A stretch of 64,000 nucleotides of DNA from Sipunculus nudus (lineage: Eukaryota; Annelida; Sipuncula; Golfingiida; Sipunculidae): NCBI GenBank assembly GCA_026874595.1, contig CM049313.1, forward strand, positions 47,748,159 through 47,812,158. The letters run 5' to 3'. A model generated the notes under the pieces. That model was not told the DNA's origin and did not search any database. It was given only the letters and a program-made list of their open reading frames with translations. Made by a program: the position numbers and the translations under genes. Positions 1-12,609 of this stretch are shown here, piece by piece (position 1 is the stretch's first letter; each line of letters begins with the position of its first letter).

Positions 1-1786
1 TTTTGGAAACACTTGTCCTAGCAGCAGACCCCCCTTGTGTCTGTTAACAATTCATCAATCTGATTGTTATAAAGTTTGTATTTTATTTTTGTTAACTCTA
101 TTTAAAACTATCATATATATATATATATGAATAAGTTAAAAGTGATGTTGTTTTACAAGATTATCTGTGATACATAGAAAGTAAATTACTGGATTTTCTG
201 GATGATGTAACCTAATGTTCTCTTGGTACCTGTGTGTATTAAACTTTAAATCCTGTGTAATTTTATAGCACCCATTAAATGGTTGGCACTTAGAACAATT
301 TATAAGGGCAGCAGTTGAGGCCATTTAACAAGACTACAATTAATGGCCAATAAAGCTAAATTTGGAATGATTTTTGTGATGTAACTAAATTTCCTTATAC
401 CTGTTTTCTGTTAATGATTTTTATTTAACATGAATCAGCTTTTCTGCTTGTGCCCTTAGAATATTTAAAAATTCACATATTTTAGCCGACAGTTATGTTT
501 ACTTCAATTTTATTTTAATAGAAATGACCACTGGAAATATTTCAGGGTTAATTTAAATGCAAATACATACAGCACCCTCTTCTGTCTTTTCATTTTCAGA
601 TGTAGCTCCTTTATTATTCCAGGTAGAGTAATTTTGCATTTCCATTACTAAATGGTTTATCAATAGGTGCAGGAACAAGGCTATCTCATATAATTTTTGA
701 GAGAGCAATGCCAGTCTGCTTCAAATGACCAGAGAGTATGAGTTAAGGTTATCAGTCATGTTTGCTATCTGTCCCTGAATATAATTTTATTCATTACTAT
801 ATTACATAAGCTGTATACATCTCTTAATGTGTTTTAGTTCAGTATTAGCTTCATTTATAGGCATGGAAAGCCTACCTGAACCTTAAATTATTTGTTAATG
901 ACAGGATTTTAAACAGTTAAGTCAGAGACAAAAACTGTGAGTTTCTATTATAAATGCAAATAGATTTTTTTTTCAAATGGATCTATTGACTAAGTTAACT
1001 TGATTAGATATACCGTAAATTCTGTTAAATCACATCAGACTTGGTCTCATCTGTAGATTTACAGAAATATTACATCGATGCCAGACCGGGACAAAAACGA
1101 ACATTATAACAGGGTTGCTTGGTTACCATTCAGGTCGCCAAGCAAGGGTTGACTATATTCAGTATTCAAATGAGAGAAATCATGTTCTGTATTTTTGTTT
1201 GTTTCCTTGAGTCTGTGCTGTGGATTCAATAAACAATAGCTGGTCTCCTGTCCTATTGGCTGTTAACTTACAGTCAGAATGTCAGAATCCAAGGCATTCC
1301 TTGTCATGAATATGTATAAGGTTCTTTGGCAATAAAGTATTGTTCATATTTGATACTGGTCTTGCAGATTTTCTCTTGACTTCCACCTGAAACTGAAATT
1401 TCTATATGATGTTCACATGGTGTAAAGGTTGCAGAAACTGTAAAGTCCTCTGGCGTAGGATGAGCTGTGTAAATAAGAATGTGTAAATATTTCTTTTGAA
1501 AAGACCAAAATCTTCAATATCAAAATTTTACAAATTGAAATGACCGTGTCAACAAAAATTTTCAAGAATATCCCAAAATAATTTTCAGCATGGTAAGTAC
1601 TCTTCTTAATTATTGACCTTTAGAGAAATACCACCAGTAATTTGTATACAAATGTAGGTATTTTAGACATAGTCTTGGTCGTGTAGGCCTGCATGTTGTT
1701 TCATTTGAGATACATGCAACTGTATTCGTCAGTATCCTCTTAAATTTTTATGATGCAGGTAGCTTCCTCCATTTTAAGATCAACTT
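1..1786. other. AT-rich non-coding stretch
   Basis: No convincing coding, RNA or transposon structure is visible. The stretch holds A/T runs and a short (TA)n at about 112-128. The open frames here are short, low-complexity and show no domain pattern. Confidence 0.5.
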
Positions 1787-2350
1787 TTTTAGTCATCTGA
1801 GCTATAGTGATAGTCCTTTGTCCGTCTGTCCGGCCGGAACTTTCTGGTGGCCTTTTTTTTAATGGGCCCATCTTGAAACCGTTGGACCTACATATTCTAC
1901 CTTCACAAGTTCTCCTACCAAACAAAAAAAAAGGATCATTACAAGTTCGTTCCTACTAGAAAATAAGGAAAACCCCGCTCCACTTTCCATTAAATAAAAT
2001 ATTGTTACACTTAAACCTACATAATATCAAAACAGCAGTTGTTGTTTTGTTCATATTGGGCATTGATTTTCCTCTAAATATTTCCAATGTACATGCCAGA
2101 AATTAGGCCAGTATCTTGTAATTTCTAGAAAGATATTTGCCCACTATATGGTAACTGTTGAAGCTAGAGTCTTTTTCAAGCTTATAACTATATTTAATAA
2201 AGATTTTCAAGCATATAACTTTATTTAATTTTGACGGACTTGTATACCAACAATGAGATCAGAAAGTTTTTAGCATAAATGTAAGATCAGTACCTTTACG
2301 ATTCACCATGGCACATGCATTTGTTTTCCTGTAAACGATGTTGCTTTAAT
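1787..2350 (+). repeat. Helentron/pearl-like repeat, 5' portion
   Basis: It begins with the family head (AGTCATCTGAGCTATAGTGATAG, interrupted here only by this copy's variants) followed by TCCTTTGTCCGTCTGTCCGG. Downstream it repeats, in the same order, the phrases seen in the element at 5.4-8.15 kb: 'gacctac', 'ttctccta', 'cctacataatatcaaaac', 'catgccagaaatta' and 'ttcctgtaa'. Similarity stops near 2350, where an unrelated dispersed repeat begins. No coding capacity is visible. Confidence 0.6.
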
Positions 2351-2400
2351 TTTCACAACATTTACACGTAAGGTTGACTGGCCCAGTTGATGCAGTGGTT

Positions 2401-2870
2401 AAAGAGGCCCAATCACCTATAAAGCATGTTGAATAACACAAATAATAGCTTCTTCCCTTTAAAATAAATCTGTACCTGCCAAAATATTGCCCTAAAATCG
2501 TTTGATTACCCCTGTAAATAAAGTGTTCAAAACAGTGAAGCGGGCGCGATCACAGGTGCAACATAAACACAGCGGATGGGCCACAAGACGCGCCAATCAT
2601 GAGATGCCCTGACTGAATTGACCCCTAAAACGTAATACATGTTCTCGCTGGCTGAAACATCGGTGTTATGGCTAACAATCAGTAATTCGGTCACACGGCC
2701 ATGTTATGGTAAACAGACATACGTGGACTGTTAACAAACACCCAGAGAACAAGGTGTTAAACAGCCGAATGCGAGGTACTGAGACTGTCTGCTTGAGTGG
2801 TTTTGCTAGGAAACTTTTGTATAAAACAAAACTGAACTGATAGTGTGAAAGAATAGACATAATATTGCTC
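2401..2870. repeat. Dispersed ~450-bp repeat, copy 1
   Basis: This block shares many ordered segments with 26468-26905. Examples are 'cccaatcacctat' near the start, 'tttaaaataaat', 'aaatcgtttg', 'aacaaggtgttaaacagc', 'gaggtactgagac' and 'ttttgct' near the end. The family is unnamed here and no reading frame is conserved between copies, so it is probably a non-coding transposon relic. Confidence 0.6.
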
Positions 2871-4548
2871 CTGGTTATGTCACTTTAAGACTTAATTCAT
2901 CCGCCAGCAGAGCCATCAAACTTGCCCTTGCTGTGTCGCAATGCTTAGATTAGGTACAGTCACCTCGCAGCAACTTCTATACCTTAATTTACAGCTCTCT
3001 GACTGACCATTTCATCGACATATAAGGTGCTAGTGGTTATGTGACGGTCAGCACCACACATCATAGCTTCGTTAACTAATATAAGGTCTCTTACAGTGAC
3101 ATCAGCAGTTACTGGTGGTCTTTTCCAAATATTTACAAAAAACAGAATGATATCAATCATTTATCCCCTATTGTGTGTATTGTGTGTTCTGGTTGACTAC
3201 TAACATCATGTTTTCCCATCCCTCTGCCTGTTTAAAATATTTAATAATTATGGAAAAACTTTTTTTTTCTGTAAGTACTGTTGATTTAAATTTCTAGCCT
3301 GTAGGTATAAACAAGGGTGTCGTGACTCCCACCATCCCCCCCCCCCCCCCGTCATGCACCTGAGCATAACAAAAAACATGCAACTGCATAATATTATGAA
3401 ATTAATTATGAATTAAAGAAAATACATAGAGGTACAGGTGTACAAGCTCCCATCATTACCCCCCCCCCCCCCACCTCCCACGACCCACCATCAAGTCCTT
3501 CCACCTGTGGAGTGGGAACGTTATGGCAACTGTATACATTTTATTACATGGAAAACAATTGGTTTAATAAAAACGGGATCTAATTGGACAAAGGTGTGAA
3601 TTGCTGAATTGTCAGCAGCTTATCAAAAAGCCCACCAATGATCATGGTAATACTAATTAGTATTATAGACTTATTTTCACAAACTGCTTACATACTTCAG
3701 TTACAGCATTAGGAAACACAAGGTCAGATCACAAATATTTTTTGCAACAATTTTTTCAATCATATCAACCAACCATGCCCAATTTTACCTCTTCTTCTCA
3801 GACTTTATTTCCATTTGAGATTATTTTAAATTTTTACCTTCAAGGTCAACTTCAGTTGAGCACAGTGGCCAATGGGTAACTTGATTCGTCATTTTATTTA
3901 GAAAAACATTTCTCTTAAATTGTTTAAGCATTTTATAATTTTTAGAATAATAAATTGTATGTGTTTGCATAATTTGACATGATATGAGGAACACTCAGGA
4001 TAAATAATAACCTTACTTACAATTCTGAATTTACTTATATTTTCAGATTTTATAAATTTATAAACCTCGTATAAGTGACTGTGTTATCATCAAGGACCTT
4101 ACTTCTAACGCCTGAATCAGTCATGCAGCTGAGATAACCTTTCTCACACTTTTGTGACTGTAGATCCCCCAGAGAGCATATAGAACGTATTATAAATTTA
4201 TAAAAACCTCGTTGAGATTCAAGACACAGTCAGTAAAAATATACTAGTATGTATTATGTTAATATTTTCACCATGTTAAATTTTCCAGATTAAATGTATT
4301 TTATTTCACAGGCTTTGGATTTCTTGCCTATGTATAGAGACTTAAAACATGCTCTACTGTTGCATGTACAATCATTATAGAAGAACAAGCAACAAGACAT
4401 GTATTTTAACAAAGAGAAAGAAAACGAAGGACAGCTATATTAATAATATGCCAAATGGCTGTAGCATTATGATTTCAGTTGCAACAAAACAAAAACTGAG
4501 ACCTCTTTTCTGTCAGCCAAGTTTGATATTTTTATGTCATAGGCATGT
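2871..4548. other. Non-coding stretch with poly-C tracts
   Basis: Two long C runs lie near 3335-3350 and 3459-3472. A Helentron-like fragment ('ctgtaagtactgttgattta') lies near 3270. Nothing else is recognisable and no gene is supported. Confidence 0.45.
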
Positions 4549-4549
4549 T

Positions 4550-4583
4550 CAGCTGGGCGTCATGACCCATGGGTTCCTTGTTG
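4550..4583 (+). repeat. Helentron/pearl-like 3' terminus fragment
   Basis: It carries the family's fixed terminal block: CAGCTGGGCGTCATGACCC, then CATGGGTTCCTTGTTG. The palindrome is nearly intact. It could be the distal end of the element that begins at 1787, with unrelated insertions between. Confidence 0.55.
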
Positions 4584-4802
4584 TATGTTGTCTTATATAA
4601 TTCTTAATCTACGTGTGTAAATCTTCAGAGTTCATTTGGACTACATGTCGGGGCGGTAGTGTCAGGCCCAGTGTCTACCGCGCGCACCGGCTGGTCCTGG
4701 GTGCGTAATCACCCCCATTACAGCTAGGTCATAAAACTAAGGTAACCGCCAAAGACACACTCATTTGAGTGATACACTACTGTGGGGTAAAGCCTCCCAT
4801 TA

Positions 4803-5012
4803 CAGGGGCGGATCCAGGATTTAGGAAAAGGGGGGGGGTCCAACCCAGGAGGACAAATGAAACCCCTAAAAAAAGGTCCTCAGGTTTGAAAAAGGGGGGG
4901 GTCCAGGCGGCAAAATTTTGTCTGAAGCCCTTAAAAAAACGTTGTTTCTGATGAAAAGGGGGGGGGGGGGTCCGGACCCCCTGGACCCCCCCCCCCCTGG
5001 ATCCATTTCTGC
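4803..5012. repeat. Degenerate hAT-like MITE with long G/C runs
   Basis: The left edge reads CAGGGGCGGATCCAGGATT. The right edge carries CCTGGATCC in inverse orientation. The interior is made of poly-G and poly-C tracts (about 4831, 4896, 4958, 4986). The TIR type matches the common animal hAT start CAGGGGCGGATCCAG. No target-site duplication is evident. Confidence 0.4.
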
Positions 5013-5398
5013 ATTAAGCTTGCAGAGCTGACACTTACAAGATGCAGGCCAGTAAACGATGGGGGGGGGGGGGGGGGGGCGGATGGGGGGGGGGGGAGTA
5101 GTGAGATGATCTCCATCACGGCGGATTCAGAGGGGCTGGAGAGGATATTAAGAATCGTCAAATTGCGTATCGATAGTTTCACGTGCGCCCTCTGTACATT
5201 ATTTGCTAATCAAAGACGTGTCACAGTTTTCTGCCCGCCCATTGTTACCCTTTCAACGGATAGTCTCGTTTAACAAGTCCTTAAAGCAGTCCTCGATAAC
5301 TTGTTGTCTCATGGAATTTAAGATGAGCTAGTTTTCATTTAGGGCTACCAGTAAAAGTGTTCTGCAGGATGTACTATCTTCTTTTTATTTTTACCCTA

Positions 5399-8150
5399 TT
5401 TAGCTCAGCTGACTATAAGTCATCTGAGCTATAGTCGTGGTCCTTTGTCCGTCCGTCTGTCCGTCCGTCCGGATGTCCGTCCGTAAGACTAGCACGTTTC
5501 GACACCAATGGACCTACGAATCTGAAATTCGGCATACAGTTAGATGTCCCCAAATTCTCCTACCATGCCGAAAATTGGGTCAATAGGACTCCGTTCCTTC
5601 GAGATATTAAGGAAAAACCTCATTTTTTTATTAGAAATCTATTTTCACACTTCAGGACTGCCTAATATCAAAACCACTCATCTGGTTTTCTTCATATTTA
5701 CCATAAATATTCCTCTATATAGTTCCTATGTCCATGCCAGAAATTAAGTCGGTAATATTAAATTTAAAAAAAGTTATGGGCCCAAACATAATGGACTTTG
5801 TAAAAAAATCAGGAAAGATATTTGGTCACTTAAGAAAAAAAGTGTTAAAGTTAGGGACTTTTTTCAGTAATACAACTTTAATTAATCAAAATTCAATTGT
5901 ATACAAAAAATTAGATCAAAAATCTGTTAAATTTTTTTAAATATTGGCTAATATATAAAATTGGTACCTTAAATTTTGCCCAACTTTGGCCTTTGCACGT
6001 TTTTTTTTCCTGTAAGTACTGTGGATTTAATTTTCACAGCATGTACACATAAGGATTTAATCTGTTTAAATCTGAAATTTGAAAATAAAAGCTGCAAAAT
6101 TAGGTTAGTTATTGAATTTTTTGGAGGCTCTTGTTGTATTCCCTTACATTGTCAAGCTGTCCACTTAGGTGACTGTAGGTCATTCAGTGCATATCTCTAT
6201 GCTCCCCAGGATGTTAGCATAATGTTAGATGTCCCAAAGATCTCCTACCAAGCTGAAAACTGGGTCTTTGCGACTTTGTTCCTTTGAGAAATTAAGGAAA
6301 TACCTCAATTTTTTATTAAAAACCTATTTTCACACTTCAGGACTGCCTAATATCAAAACCATTAATCTGTTTTTCCTCATATTTACCATAAATATTTCTC
6401 TATATAGTTCCTATATACATGCCAGAAATAAGGTCTGTATTGTATAATTTAAAAAAGTTATGGTCTCAAATATAATGCATTTTGTAAAAAATCAGAAAAG
6501 ATATTTGATGGCTTAACACAAAACATGTTAAAGCTAAGGACTTTTTTTCCAGTAATATAACTTAAATTAATCAAAATTAAATTGTATACTCAAAACTAGA
6601 TCAAAATCTTTTAAATTTTTAAAAATATTAGCAGAAAAAATTGGTACCTTAAATTTTGCCCAACTTTGGCCACGGCACGTTTTTTTCCTGTGAATACTGT
6701 GGATTTAATTTTCACAGCATGTGCACATAAGGATTTAATCTGTTTAAATCTGAAATTTGAAAATAAAAGCTGCAAAATTAGGCTAGTTATTGAATTTTTT
6801 TGGAGGCTCTTGTTGTATTCCCTTACATTGTCAAGCTGTCCACTTTGGTGACTGTAGGTCATTCAGTGCATATCTCAATGCTCTCCAGGATGTTGGCATA
6901 ATGTTAGATGTCTCAAAGATCTCCTACCAAGCTGAAAACTGGGTCTTTGCGACTTTGTTCCTTTGAGAAATTAAGGAAATACCTCAATTTTTTTTATTAA
7001 AAACCTATTTCCACACTTCAGGACAGCCTAATATCAAAACCACTCATCTGTTTTTCCTCATATTGACCATAAATACATGCCAAAAATAAGATCTGTATTG
7101 TATAATTTAAAAAAGTTATGGGCTCAAATATAATGCATTTTGTAAAAATCAGAAAAGATATTTGATGGCTTAACACACAGCATTTGCACAAAAGGATTTA
7201 ATCTGTTTAAATCTGAAATTTGAAAATAAAAGCTGCAAAATTAGGCTAGCAATTGAATTTATTTTGGAGGCTCTTGTTGTATTCCCTTACATTGTCAAGC
7301 AGTCCATTTGGTGACGGTAGGTCATTCAGTGCAGCTCTCTCCACTTAGTTGAGCTTGATCAGGCTGTCTGCAGTTAATACCATACCACAGGGAGCCTTTT
7401 TCTCTGGCAACCCCCGCTCCCCCCCCCCCACCCCACCCCCATTCTGTTAACAGACCTGTACTATGAACTAGATGAATCTTAAAATTAACATTTTTTTTCA
7501 GCAACGAGCAGTAACAACGGAGACCCCTCCCCCCATCCACCCCTTCAATACACAGGACTAAAAAACAAGATGAATCTTTTAATTTTAATGTTAAATAAAT
7601 TCTTTTTGATGAGACTTGGACAATTTTGATTGTTTTAAAGAAAAAAATTCAGGAATTTAATCCTAATATTCAAATGTGACAAAATATTAGGATCTTATGT
7701 AAGTGCTAACTTACAAGATTTAAGAAGATATAAATACTTTGTAGCATTTCATTCATATCTCTTAAAGTTGGCAGAGCCTAGGTGTGAATAACACTGTTCA
7801 CTTAGTATTAAAATTAGGAATATTGGTCAAACTTTGTTGGATTAATTTTAAACTCATATAGCCATATATTTAACTTTTGAAAACTTAATTACCTTCACAC
7901 ATTATTTGTTTATGAAATGTTACTTTTATATAACAATTACCGTTGGCCTATTTGTTCCCTTCGTGCATCACTAAATGGTTTAGCTCATGTCCATTATTCT
8001 ATAATTTACAGTTTCATTTTAGCAGGGCCATTTTCTCATAGCTTTTCTAATGATAATATACATGAAAAACCAAAAGAAATCAAAATATTTTGCAGTTACT
8101 AATATTTTCCAAAATTCAGCTGAGCGATGTGACCCATGGGTCCCTTGTTT
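5399..8150 (+). mobile_element. Helentron/pearl-like element with three ~682-bp tandem units
   Basis: The head TAGCTCAGCTGACTATAAG leads into a (CCGT)n microsatellite near 5450-5480. The body consists of tandem units: the landmark 'gttagatgtc' recurs at about 5539, 6221 and 6903, a period near 682 bp, with the last unit truncated near 7320. The 3' end has CAGCTGAGCGATGTGACCC, CATGGGTCCCTTGTTT. Head, tetranucleotide microsatellite, tandem core and hairpin-like end is the architecture of pearl/DINE-type non-autonomous Helentrons. Short frames inside recur between units but are not under obvious coding constraint. The family assignment is inference from structure. Confidence 0.6.
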
Positions 8151-8657
8151 ACACAGCCTTGCGAGTTGCTTTACCTGTACGAAAGCAGTTCCCACGAGAA
8201 CCCGTAGATGGCACCACCTCTCAAACCTGACATAAAGCCAAAATCGAAAACGCGAATTTTTATTAATTTAAGCATACACGTTTCCACATATGTTGTAGAG
8301 ATTATTACTATTTTTTTTACTAACACTACACTGACTTAAAATGTTTTGCATAAGTAAATATAATGCAAAAGGTTAAAAACAAACGTCTTAATACAATTAT
8401 GATTCTGATAATCACAATAAATTTGTGGATTTTGGCGAGGCTGCAAAAGAGCGTTATTCCATTTTAAAGTCTGAGGATACACGTCACATTCCATTGCCAC
8501 CAAACTCTCTCCGCAGATACCTAAAACATTGCTGAAACCATATTATCCACGTCTTTCAGTCCTCGGATACGTTTAAGCCACTTGTATTTCTCCTGGAAAT
8601 GTGGACCGATTTACAGGTACATGGTTTCTTGGTAGACCTGCTCTCCAGCTGCGTTTG
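8151..8657. other. Non-coding spacer
   Basis: No recognisable feature. It lies between the Helentron-like end and a Harbinger-like element. Confidence 0.4.
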
Positions 8658-8660
8658 TTA

Positions 8661-10112
8661 AGCCCCGTTCCCACTTTCACGAATTTCACGCCGAATCGCC
8701 ACGAACTTACATCATTAAAATTCATAGAGACGTCGTGGGAGGGTCGTAGATGATTTCTTGAACATTCGGTAATGTTCGTAGCGAGGTCTTGAGCACTTAG
8801 AATTCGTGGCGCTATTTTTGAAATGTTCAAAAATTAAGCTTTGTCGTCACAATTCGTAGCTAAGTCGTAACAGTTTCTTGGTAAGTCGTATGAGAGTCTT
8901 CATAATTCTTGTAAATTCGTGATGTAAAACAATGTCACGAAGGACAATGACATCGACACGATTTCAACACGACTACAATACGACTACCACAAGAACCTCT
9001 CAAGAGAGAGTCACGTTCATAAAGCCCCCTCCTACTTCCACGAATTTGGTGACGAATCATCAAGAACTGACATCATAATGTGACGGAAAGTTTTATTTTC
9101 TTAGTGATTTTTTAACTTCTTACAAACCAATGAGGAATAAGTTTTAGAAGTAAGAACACTGTGTAGATTTGTAAATTTGTTTTAAAGAAGATTTGTATTG
9201 TGGTTATTGGTTCCAACTAAATTTGAACTAAAACAATTTGAAGAAGCTGAATCAAATTACGTTTCCTTTGAAATTTGTAACTTCTTTGTAAACAAACAAG
9301 GAAGTTTTTGCAGTGATTCAACCATGTAGTTTCGTAAATTTGTTTTAAAGAAATTTTTTTTATCGTGGATATTGGTTGACAAAATAAATTTGAACCAAAA
9401 CAGTTTAAAGAAGCTGAATATATTTTACAGTTTCGTCATACTTAAACATATGGTCAAAATAATAAATTATGAATTTCCTATTTTACTATGGGAGAATAAA
9501 CTGAGCCTAACACAAATTGATATTAACAGAATCTTATATCACATTGAGATATTTTACATCCGATTAAGACGGTCGTCTACTTGGACTTAAAGAAGTTAAC
9601 GTCGTATTTGCCACCACATAAATAAGTCGTAATTGTCTAATTACTCAAATCAAAGGAGACATATATTATCAGTGTTTTAAACTGGATAACTTTTGTCAGA
9701 TTATAATATCTGGAGAAGTTGAGTAAAGTGTTGTTATGGTGTCCTTTTACTACTATCGTCTTCTTTGTGACATTACAATAGCTATATATCACATGTATAG
9801 CTATCTAACAATCCGTAGCAAAATTGAATGATCGTAGGAGTATCTTCCACAAGTCGCAGATGAATCGTGGAAATATCGTACCAGTATCTTAGACGTCGTC
9901 ACGGAGCCGTGAACATTCTTAAAAGTGTCCTGTCATATCGTGCTGGCTTCGTGTCACTGTCGTAGCCAATCGTACTGGCATCGTACTCATTTCGTACAAT
10001 ATTGTGGTTGTGATGGAAATTTTATCACTCGACAGGCCGATTGGCCACGAATCGCCACGAATTCAACATCGTGGCGATTCGGCGTCAAATTCGTGTAAGT
10101 GGGAACGGGACT
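8661..10112. mobile_element. Non-autonomous PIF/Harbinger-like DNA transposon
   Basis: Terminal inverted repeats of about 45 bp: the left starts AGCCCCGTTCCCACTTTCAC and the right ends in the inverse (GTGGGAACGGGACT). Both sides are flanked by TTA (8658-8660 and 10113-10115), fitting the TWA target preference of PIF/Harbinger. No transposase is encoded. The interior has many 'tcgta' repeats. An extra TIR-like block at about 9019-9070 ('aagccccctcctacttcc', 'acgaat') suggests a composite or nested origin. The right end lies about 38 bp from the stop codon of the thioesterase-like exon. Confidence 0.65.
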
Positions 10113-10149
10113 TTACATGTGTAAATATGACTTTATCATCTGGTTTATG

Positions 10150-10880
10150 CTATACTTTGATGTCTTTATTAAACGTTCCCTCCAACCCCTTCACACCGCT
10201 GTCGATCTGGGGCCCGCTGTGGGGCTCTATATTTCCCAACATGCCTTTGTGAGCTGCGGTCATTGCGGCATTTACACAGAATCTGTAGTAAGAAGTATTG
10301 TTGACATGTCCGTTATAGTCAAGATCTGTTGGGCATGCAGTCATTTTATAAAGATAGTCAATTTTATCGGGCGGCTGAAAAGTTTGCACAATAAGTGGGG
10401 CGGTACCTTCTTTCGTCAAATGTTTATACTTTTCTGTCCACCATTCCGGAATAGTGCTTGGTTTCTTAGTATTTTCTCCAACGCATACCAAAGTCAGGGT
10501 GCTTGACATAAGGTTTTCCTCAGATTGAATTTGCATTTCACGTAGCAGACAGAATGAGGTTCGGCCTACATAACTTACGGAGCAATCCACATGGACAGGG
10601 TACGCGTACATATGTGGACCACTTTGGTGTATCTTGGTCATCTTTTCTGAGACGTGGGCATCGACACACCTGATATAGGATGGGTGTGTCTTTTTCCAGT
10701 CTTCGAAAATCAATGAATCCCCTATTGGCTAAAAAGTGACCTGCAAACTCCAGAAGTGACATTCCTTGCGACAGACGGAAGCGACCTTCGTGGTCCACAT
10801 CATGCCATCCAAAGCCTGGCAAGGTGATCCTCGCCCGACCCCCGTTATCTACAGCTGTAATCATGGGAATAGGATTCTGT
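10150..10880 (-). pseudogene. Acyl-CoA/acyl-ACP thioesterase-like exon (hot-dog fold), frameshifted
   Basis: Two overlapping minus-strand frames together give about 240 residues of one protein. The upstream frame holds 'ITLPGFGWHDVDHEGRF' and 'GMSLLEFAGHFLANRGF'. The downstream frame holds 'WKKTHPSYIRCVDAHVSEK' and, near the C-terminus, 'DLDYNGHVNNTSYYRF', the D-x-N-G-H-V-N-N type signature of 4HBT/acyl-ACP thioesterase hot-dog proteins. The frame changes within a short T-run near 10704-10710; a single extra base would explain it. No ATG precedes the N-terminal part: it is open back to a stop and abuts a good splice acceptor (GGCTCAGTTTCAG), so this is probably the terminal exon of a multi-exon minus-strand gene. 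A first internal ATG lies at 'MITAVDNGG'. Alternatives are a genuine pseudogene or a base error. Upstream exons were not found. Confidence 0.6.
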
Positions 10881-11548
10881 GCCTGAAACTGAGCCAATCA
10901 AAAGAAGCTAAGAACACTATTAAAAATCTATAAAATCTGCAGAAGGTATGATTAACAATTTTGAAATATTTTAAATTTGTTTGTTTCTTCACCAAGGCGT
11001 ACAATAAACATCAAAATAAAGACAATCAATTATAGAATGTTCACATACTAAGCCTCGATTACTGTTTATATGCGTAAATCTAATGGACAAACCATAGAAT
11101 TTATACACTATATGACCCAAATCATGGAAAATGTAATTGATTTCCTTGCATTACTGCACCTCTCACATAACCTCTCTATTCAATAAAATATCAATCCTGC
11201 TTTTGTTAAATCAAGTAAAAAATGAAGAATAATAAATGTGGCCGGTGTAAAATAAAGGTTGAAGTGTAAACATTGTATAACACAGTTTTGTGGAATAACA
11301 GAAATTAATATTAAGGGCGGCCAATATAGTGTTAAAAGTAAACAAGGCCTACAGGCCTAATGCGAACCTGTGCATAGGATTTACATCAGGTATAATGCTT
11401 CCATGTTGGACCATAACCGTTCAAGTACACGTGTGGCATGTATATGTACAATGCAACTACTAAACATTTTGAACCTGAGAATAAGCACCAATTACACAAA
11501 CGTCACTCCTGAAATACTGCCATGGATGTACACTACACAAAATGGGTT
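10881..11548. other. Non-coding stretch upstream of the thioesterase-like exon
   Basis: AT-rich, with no recognisable exon on the minus strand that would complete the thioesterase-like gene. Confidence 0.35.
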
Positions 11549-12040
11549 TAGGTGGCACCACCAGTTTTGGGTACGAGAAAGCCGTGAAAGGTGTATGGAC
11601 ATGCAAAATTTCAGGCAGATACTTCACACCACTCTTGGGCTATGTGCACAGATGTATGAAACCTAAACACAATTGTAGGTGGCGCTACCAGTCCTGTATA
11701 CGACGATTTTTATCAAAGATGTATTCATATGCCCAATTTCAGACTGATATATCTAATCCCTCCTGAGAAACAAGCGGGGACATACACTATGCAAAAATTA
11801 TTGTAGGTGGAGCCACCAGTCATGTTTACGACGAAGCTATCCGATATGTATAGATATGCACAATTTCAGGCTGATACATCAAATCCCTTTTGAGAATACG
11901 CCAGGATATACACTGCAAAAAATCATTGTAGGTGGCGCCACCAGTCTTTTGTTCGAGAAAGCCATCAAAGATGCTTGGACAGGCCAAAATTACAGGCAAA
12001 TACATCAAACTTCTCTAGAGTAAAATGCACTGGGCTGACC
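11549..12040 (+). repeat. Tandem ~127-bp units, 'TAGGTGGCGCCACC' family
   Basis: Four diverged units begin with TAGGTGG(C/A)(G/A)CC at 11549, 11676, 11804 and 11929 (periods 127, 128, 125). Each continues with 'caccagt', 'cga', 'atttcag(g/a)c' and 'gatac'. The same phrases recur in inverse orientation at 20.9-21.0 kb and in direct orientation at 30.57 kb, so this belongs to a dispersed family. Short open frames across it are by-products of the repeat. Confidence 0.7.
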
Positions 12041-12604
12041 AAGCTCAGCTGAGGCAGGCGGCTGCCCCGAGTGAACTGGAACAAATTGCCAACTGCAGCT
12101 ACTGTACTGAGTGAACTTTTTGACCTGCGTTTGGAAGTCTGCCTAAGCTATGAATAGATACAGACGGAAACTTGGCCTGTTGCCAAATCTGTAATAGTTG
12201 GCAGTCTGCCAAGCTAATTATAGACAGACGCAATCTTGGTCTGTTGGTATATATGTTTTCAAATACTGAAAGACTTTGGCTACAATGCTTTTTTTTGAGC
12301 TGACATATTCATAATAATTTTTTATCAACATTTTCAGGATAATAACAGATGCCTATTGAAAGCTAAATAAGAATACATATATATTTTATTCATGGATTTA
12401 TCGTACACATAAGGATATGGACACCAATTATTTATGTTGCCTGTACATCTCTGCTTATAAATCCACAGAGCTCAGTATGTTAAAATCAATAGATGTACAA
12501 TTTTTCTACTTGAGAAAGATTTTTCTGTGATTATTTATTATTTTTTTTCTAGGATTCTTCCATTAAATTTGGCGCAGTTATGAGAAAGCATGGGTTAAAT
12601 TAAG
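12041..12604. other. Non-coding stretch
   Basis: Nothing recognisable apart from a short internal duplication of 'ggcagtctgcc' and 'cttggcctgttg' type phrases around 12130-12245. Confidence 0.35.
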
Positions 12605-12609
12605 GAGAC

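Noticed and set aside
5976-6862. Recurring ~60-100-residue frames in the 682-bp tandem units
   Set aside because: They recur only because the DNA repeats; stops and frames differ between units.
11549-12040. CRISPR-like array
   Set aside because: Units are long (~127 bp), diverged throughout with no constant short repeat and unique spacers, in an animal genome.
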